DNA from: Prochilodus magdalenae
Taxonomy: Eukaryota > Chordata > Actinopteri > Characiformes > Prochilodontidae
NCBI GenBank assembly: GCA_024036415.1
Contig: JAMWET010000687.1
Coordinates: 1-64,000, forward strand
Reading direction: 5' to 3'
Length of the DNA: 64,000 bases
Shown here: positions 59,106 through 64,000 of the stretch, piece after piece
How positions within the stretch are numbered: the stretch's first letter is position 1
Layout of the letters: the number at the start of each line of letters is the position of its first letter
The notes under the pieces: generated by a model
Database searches by the model: none
Told to the model about the DNA's origin: nothing
Seen by the model: the letters and a program-made list of their open reading frames with translations, nothing else
Made by a program: the position numbers and the translations under genes

Positions 59106-59486
59106 GATAATTATTATGAATAATAAAAAATAATTATATATAAATATATATAATATAATAATAATTAATTTTGAAAAGAATAAAAAATATTAAATAAATA
59201 AATGTGATTTATAAATAAATAAATAAAAATATTTTGTACATCAGATTTAAATTAAATATCTATAAAATATAAAAATAAAAAATATATGAGTTTCTTTACA
59301 TCAGAAATGACTGCTGTAATTAGTTTTCTTACTATTAAAAATAATATTAATAAATAAGAAGATTTGCTTTCGCTTTATATCAGAAATATTACATAATCGC
59401 TGCAGTAATTCTTTAAATAATAATAATAATAATAGTAATAATAATTATAAAAAATTATAATTTTCTCCTGTTTAAAGAAGGAAGTG

Positions 59487-59581
<95 letters not shown>

Positions 59582-60961
59582 AAATAATTATATAATAATT
59601 AATAAAAAAAAATAAAAAACATTAAATAAATAAATGTAATTTATAAATAAAAAAATATTTTGTACATCAGATTTAAATTGAATATATATAAAAAATAAAT
59701 ATAAAAAATATATGAGTTTCTCTACATCAGAAATGACTGCTGTAATTAGTTTTCTTACTATTAAAAATAATATTAATAAATAATAAGATTTGCCTTGGCT
59801 TTATATCAGAAATAATCGCTGCAGTAATAATAATAATAATAATAATAATTATTATTATTATTATTATAACAATAACAACAACAAAACAACAAACAACAAC
59901 AATAATAATAATAATAATAATAACAATAATAATAATAATAAAACAACAACAATAATAATAATAACAAAACAATAATAACAATAATAATAATAACAACAAC
60001 AATAGTAATAATAATAATAACTTTCTCTTGTTTAAATAAGGTCAATAAGGAAGTGTCACTGCAGTAAAGATATAAAATAATAATAATAACATTTTTTATT
60101 TTTATTTATATATATATATATATACTCCTAGGCCTATATAAACATAAAGCATCACTCATCTCTCTCACATGTACCACAGCACAGCAAGCGAAGTGGGTGG
60201 TCCGCTGACCTGCGCACAAACTTGGAGGTGATCTTGCTGATGATGCCTGTGGAGGTGCCCCTGCGAGCCGGAGCCAGAGCCCCCGTGTCGTGAGAAAGCG
60301 TGGGTGAGGCGGGCGGGCCGTTGTAGGTAGCACTCCGGCGGTCGCGCAGCTGGGCTCCGTGAAAGGTGCTCCTGCTGGTGGTCCCTCTGGGGAAGCGCGT
60401 GCGCTCCGGGGTGCTGATGCTATGAGTCGAGGGCGAGGTAGAAGGGGGCCTGGGACTTGAGCTGGAAAGAACCGAATAAAATCAGACACGGATCAAACGT
60501 TCTAGCTACTGTCCGGTGTCAAACACATGGTCAGTGGAGCTGAGACAGTGGACAGCGAGTGGACATATGAGGAGGTGGAGCTAACACACTGGCCGGTGGG
60601 TGTATGTGGGTTATTCGTGAGGTTGACACAAACACTTAAGACAAGCGGAATGAAACAGCGCCATCTTGTGCACGAGGTAAGAACTGCACCATGGTAGTCT
60701 AGGGGCCATAACACTGAAGGCTTGAACTCGGAATGGCCCTGACGACCCAGCTGGGAATCAGGCCCGCTGAGCTCAGACACCACAGTGGACCAGGTTCCTC
60801 ACCTCGGCTTGTATTCGCTGTTGTCCTCTATGGGGGGCAGGGCCGTTTTAGAGGAGGTGCCAGAGGTAGACATAGACTTGATGTGCCGCGGTCTCGTGGA
60901 CGCCAGGGCCGACGCAGCTCCGGAAGCTGAAGTGGTACTGCCAGAGACTTCTGTCAAACTG

Positions 60962-60995
<34 letters not shown>

Positions 60996-61010
60996 GAGAG
61001 AGAGAGAGAG

Positions 61011-61064
<54 letters not shown>

Positions 61065-61095
61065 AGAGAGGGAGAGGGAGAGAGAGAGGGAGAGG

Positions 61096-61150
<55 letters not shown>

Positions 61151-61603
61151 CGAGAGAGAGAGAGAGAGGGCAAAGGCAAAGATGTAAGCCACTTTAAAGT
61201 TCTGTGGTGGTCCTGTGGGGGCCCTGTGGGGGTCCTGTGGGGGTCCTGTGGGGGTCAGTGGAGCCGATGGGGTGGACGGGGAGTGTGAGCTAGCGTTAGC
61301 GTTATTGATAACCCGGTTGCTAACCTGCTGTCTTTGCCGTTGGGTATGGCGGAGTACCGGTCAGCCGAGCGCTCGCACACGTAGGTGTTCCTCCGAGCCA
61401 TGCCTCCATTAGTCTGCAACGACATCAGAGAGGACCAACAGAGGGGGTCTCAGTCCGGGTCAGTATGTGTGAGGTGAAAAGAGAGCGAGAGAGAGAGAGA
61501 GAGGGAGAGCGAGAAGGGGGAGGTGTAAAAGAGAAGGAGGATGAGAATAAAACAGAGCGATGAGAAAGAGGGAGGATAGAAGAGAGAGAGAGAGAGAGAG
61601 GGA

Positions 61604-61686
<83 letters not shown>

Positions 61687-61697
61687 GGAGAGAGAGA

Positions 61698-61765
<68 letters not shown>

Positions 61766-61766
61766 G

Positions 61767-61800
<34 letters not shown>

Positions 61801-61802
61801 GA

Positions 61803-61863
<61 letters not shown>

Positions 61864-62148
61864 GGGAGGTGTAAAAGAGAAGGAGGATGAGAATGAAAGA
61901 GAGTGATGAGAAAGAGGGAGGATAGAAGAGACAGCGTGAGAGAGAGAGAGAGGAGAGAACTCTTACTCCAGCTGCAGCAGCGGCCTTCTTCCTGTCCTGC
62001 CCGGCCAGAGGAGACGCTGGGACGTCTGCCTTGGAGCCGGAGCCCAGCAGCTTGCGTGAACCGTCCCACTCGTCCTTCGGCTCACTCTCCACACAGGGGA
62101 CCGGGGGGCGCTTAGTGTAGGGCACAGCTGGCGGGACAGCGGGACCCA
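57256..62148 (-). CDS. mark1: mark1, microtubule-affinity regulating kinase (C-terminal half)
   Basis: MARK/Par-1 kinases phosphorylate tau and MAPs and control polarity. Six minus-strand exons (61967-62148, 61325-61413, 60803-60958, 60210-60461, 58225-58269, 57256-57598) join in frame to 354 residues plus stop. They cover the spacer and the C-terminal KA1 membrane-binding domain; kinase and UBA exons lie right of 64000. [51 protein letters not shown] and [16 protein letters not shown] fit MARK1 better than MARK2-4 as I remember them. [12 protein letters not shown] resembles the atypical-PKC site of MARK2. The last residues are [10 protein letters not shown], with Cys where family members usually have Ser. 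Confidence 0.93.
57680..58160 (+). mobile_element. Tc1-related transposon relic, copy 4, mark1 last intron
   Basis: Best-preserved copy of the family: 57871-57975 reads [28 protein letters not shown], followed by a deletion. Homologous to 53360-53975. It fills most of the 626-base intron between the last two mark1 exons. Confidence 0.8.
58225..58269 (-). CDS. mark1: mark1 45-base exon
   Basis: Reads (R)[14 protein letters not shown](R), bounded by TTTTTGAG and GTGAGG. Its length is a multiple of three, so skipping would keep frame; MARK genes are known for alternative exons here. Confidence 0.88.
58275..59065. other. mark1 intron, mostly unassigned
   Basis: Holds a GTGTGT run near 58843. 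No element recognised. Confidence 0.4.
59066..60125. repeat. AT-rich simple-sequence block, mark1 intron
   Basis: (TTA)n at 59071-59105, (TA)n at 59489-59576, mixed (TAA)n/(CAA)n at 59826-60020 and a (TA)n patch near 60110. A roughly 270-bp segment (59170-59440) is repeated at 59640-59825 (ATTTTGTACATCAGATTTAA, GAAATGACTGCTGTAATTAG). Confidence 0.9.
60210..60461 (-). CDS. mark1: mark1 spacer exon
   Basis: 252 bases: [53 protein letters not shown] and [17 protein letters not shown]. Acceptor TTTCCAG, donor GTCAGC. Confidence 0.94.
60803..60958 (-). CDS. mark1: mark1 spacer exon after CT microsatellite
   Basis: 156 bases: [40 protein letters not shown] and [11 protein letters not shown]. Acceptor CCCCAG directly follows the CT tract; donor GTGAGG. 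Confidence 0.93.
60961..61168. repeat. (GA)n microsatellite = CT polypyrimidine tract
   Basis: About 200 bases of GA with occasional GG or GC. On the coding (minus) strand it is a CT tract ending at the exon acceptor. Confidence 0.97.
61325..61413 (-). CDS. mark1: mark1 spacer exon
   Basis: 89 bases: [20 protein letters not shown] and SAIPNGKDS. Acceptor GTTGCAG, donor GTTAGC, phase 2. Confidence 0.93.
61485..61865. repeat. (GA)n microsatellite, second tract, mark1 intron
   Basis: About 290 bases of GA/GAGG repeats between two copies of a GAAGGGGGAGGTGTAAAAGA unit (61512 and 61860). The unit AATGAAAGAGNGATGAGAAAGAGG also appears on both sides, so the tract lies inside a local duplication. 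Confidence 0.93.
61967..62148 (-). CDS. mark1: mark1 spacer exon (most 5' in window)
   Basis: 182 bases: [39 protein letters not shown] and [17 protein letters not shown]. Acceptor TCTCCCAG, donor GTAAGA. It matches MARK1 around AIPPAVSYTKRP. Confidence 0.93.
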
Positions 62149-62204
62149 CTGGGAGACCACACACAGACAGACACGCACAGAGGCGTATGTAAGACCTCAC
62201 ACCA

Positions 62205-62870
62205 ATCTCAAACTAACCTCACACCAACCTCAAACCAACCTCACACCAACCGCAAACCAACCTCATACCAACCGCACACCAACCTCATACCAACCTCAAA
62301 CCAACCTTAACCCAACCGCACACCAACCTCAACCCAACCTCACACCCTCACACCAACCTCACACCAACCTCGCACCAACCGCACACCAACCTCACACCAA
62401 CTTCAAACCAACCTCGCACCAACCTCACACCAATCTCAAACCAACCTCGCGCCAACCTCGCACCAACCTCACACCAACCTCAACCCAACCTCAACCCAAC
62501 CCAACCTTACACCAACCTTAAACCAACCTCGCACCAACCTCACACCAACCTCAACCCAACCTTAAACCAACCTCACACCAATCGCACACCAACCTCAAAC
62601 CAACCGCAAACCAACATCACACCGAGCTCACACCAACCTCATACCAACCTCAAACCAACCTCACACCAACCGCAAACCAACCTCACACCGACATCACACC
62701 GACCTCAAACCAACCTCATACCAACCTCAAAACAACCTCACACCGACCTCAAACCAACCTCACACCGACATCACACCGACCTCAAACCAACCTCATACCA
62801 ACCTCAAACCAACCTCACACCAACCTCAAACCAACCTCACACCAACCTCACACCAACCTCAAAACATCAA
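62205..62870. repeat. 12-bp tandem repeat, mark1 intron
   Basis: About 55 copies of ACCAACCTCACA/ACCAACCTCAAA, with short higher-order blocks. Confidence 0.95.
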
Positions 62871-62899
62871 TAACCTAAACATAGCAGTTAGAGAAGGCA

Positions 62900-63320
62900 G
62901 ATCAGGGCAACAGGGTACCGGCCTGATACTGGAGCGGGAGGTGCGGTAGCAGATATGACTGTGGGGATTGGAACGTCGAATCTGATCCAGTCTGGCAGGA
63001 AATCCCTCCTAACATTCACTACACTGCCTAAAGTATTCGCCCGTCTGCCATCAAACCCATATGAACCTGAGTGACATGTGTGAGAACACACCTCCACTGC
63101 TCTAGAGTCCAGGGGCGGAGCTTTACACCACTGCGTTCCACGCTCTGCACTGCGCTTGGTGATGTGAGGCTGGGGTGCAGCTGCTCGCCATGGAAACCCA
63201 TTCCATGAAGCTCTACACACTGTTCCTGAGCTGATCTGAAGGACACATGGAGTTTGGAGGTCTGTAGTGATGGACTCTGTAGGAAGTCCGGTACCTTCAG
63301 GTCCAGGTTCTGGCCTCTAC
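62900..63320 (-). mobile_element. Tc1-like element, internally deleted copy
   Basis: On the minus strand it matches 1085-1310 closely (GATCAGCTCAGGAACAGTGT, WTLEQWR). It then jumps to a terminal segment with GTTTGATGGCAGACGGGCGA and ATACTTTAGGCAGTGTAG near 63015-63060. The DDE region is gone, so it could only be moved by another element's transposase. Confidence 0.75.
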
Positions 63321-63324
63321 TGCA

Positions 63325-64000
63325 CTAGCTGAGGTTCTCATTAGTTGAATAGACCCTTAGTCAAAATAACTACTCAGCTATCATTCTAGATCTGATGGCA
63401 GCAGGCTCTAGCTAGCAGGCTAGCTAGCCTAGCCCATGCTAGCATCCGCTGGCACACTGCTGATATAGTCTATGCGGTGTGTAGGGTTCTACGGGGGTTT
63501 CCTGCAGAGACCCACATCTTCACGTTCCAGTTGTTTGTCAGGCTTGTCAGTCAAACGAGCTGACAAAGGCGGCTAGCTAGCTTGCTAGCTAAGGCGTAGC
63601 TAAGACGGACACAATGGAGGTTGTGTCCATCATCCAAAAAGCCAGGGTCTGATGTAGAATGGTGGGGGGTATTAGCGCCTTCTAGGCAATGTGTCTTTCA
63701 GAGACACCTAGTGGGCAATATACCCTGTGGCATATGGGCGGGGTCCCCATGTTGGCTGGCTACTCCCGCACTGGCTAGCTAGCTGCTAACTCACTATGCT
63801 AATATGCACTTCTTTAGAAACTATAAACACCCCAATCAGTTCAGTACTCAACACATAAGAGACGGTTCTGTATTTGACGGGACGGTACCAACGTCTCGTT
63901 CTGCTACAGCGCCACCCCAAGGCAGACCAGTGCTACCGCCCTGGCCAGTCAGGAATACCAAAGACAGAAGCTCACTGACTGGAGCAAAGAGACCTTTCAC
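63325..64000. other. mark1 intron, nothing recognised
   Basis: GCTAGC-rich tracts near 63400-63430 and 63570-63600. No exon of the kinase or UBA domain is visible. Confidence 0.4.

Noticed and set aside
60848..62200. Ser-Leu and Arg-Glu repeat proteins on both strands
   Set aside because: These are read-throughs of (GA)n/(CT)n microsatellites; only the mark1 exon parts inside them are real.

Overview
This is vertebrate nuclear DNA, almost certainly a teleost fish. The genes are intron-rich with canonical GT-AG splice sites and cover five vertebrate families. The rest is tandem repeats and relics of Tc1-like transposons, tRNA-derived SINEs, short inverted-repeat elements and one LINE fragment. 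The repeat families look like those of otophysan fish (characins, catfish, carps), but that narrowing is inference from memory of such repeats.

Layout. (1) 620-837, minus: first coding exon of a CILK1/MAK-type ciliary kinase; the rest lies left of the window. (2) About 7072-16900, plus: cep55 (midbody/ESCRT scaffold), head-to-head with the kinase. Its N-terminal exons and two C-terminal coiled-coil exons are clear; the middle and the last exon cannot be read cleanly. (3) 19170-21846, plus: ffar4 (GPR120 long-chain fatty-acid receptor), three exons, 350 codons, with a broken partial copy of exon 1 inside intron 1. (4) 36421-49181, plus: lgi1 (secreted leucine-rich-repeat/EPTP epilepsy protein), eight exons, 542 codons, complete and in frame, with a GC-rich promoter preceded by an array of CCAAT boxes. 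(5) 57256-62148, minus: the last six exons of mark1 (microtubule-affinity regulating kinase), ending in an intact KA1 domain; kinase and UBA domains lie right of the window.

Between and inside the genes, more than 15 kb is tandem array: 3.1-3.8, 7.4-8.2, 8.8-9.4, 10.3-12.5, 17.4-18.2, 24.2-27.1, 28.0-29.9, 32.9-34.1, 35.0-36.2, 36.7-38.9, 41.1-44.9, 61.0-61.9 and 62.2-62.9 kb. Most long open frames in the window are read-throughs of these arrays and are not genes.

The five genes do not form a functional pathway. The order cep55-ffar4-lgi1 is a remnant of the vertebrate linkage group represented by human 10q23. The genes I remember between FFAR4 and LGI1 in human (RBP4, PDE6C, FRA10AC1) were not found here. 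The most unusual structures are the CCAAT-box minisatellite upstream of lgi1, the ffar4 exon copy bounded by a 13-bp direct repeat, the kinase uORF that stops on the main start codon, the long CT microsatellite serving as polypyrimidine tract of a mark1 exon, and three long-armed inverted-repeat elements with minisatellite centres.
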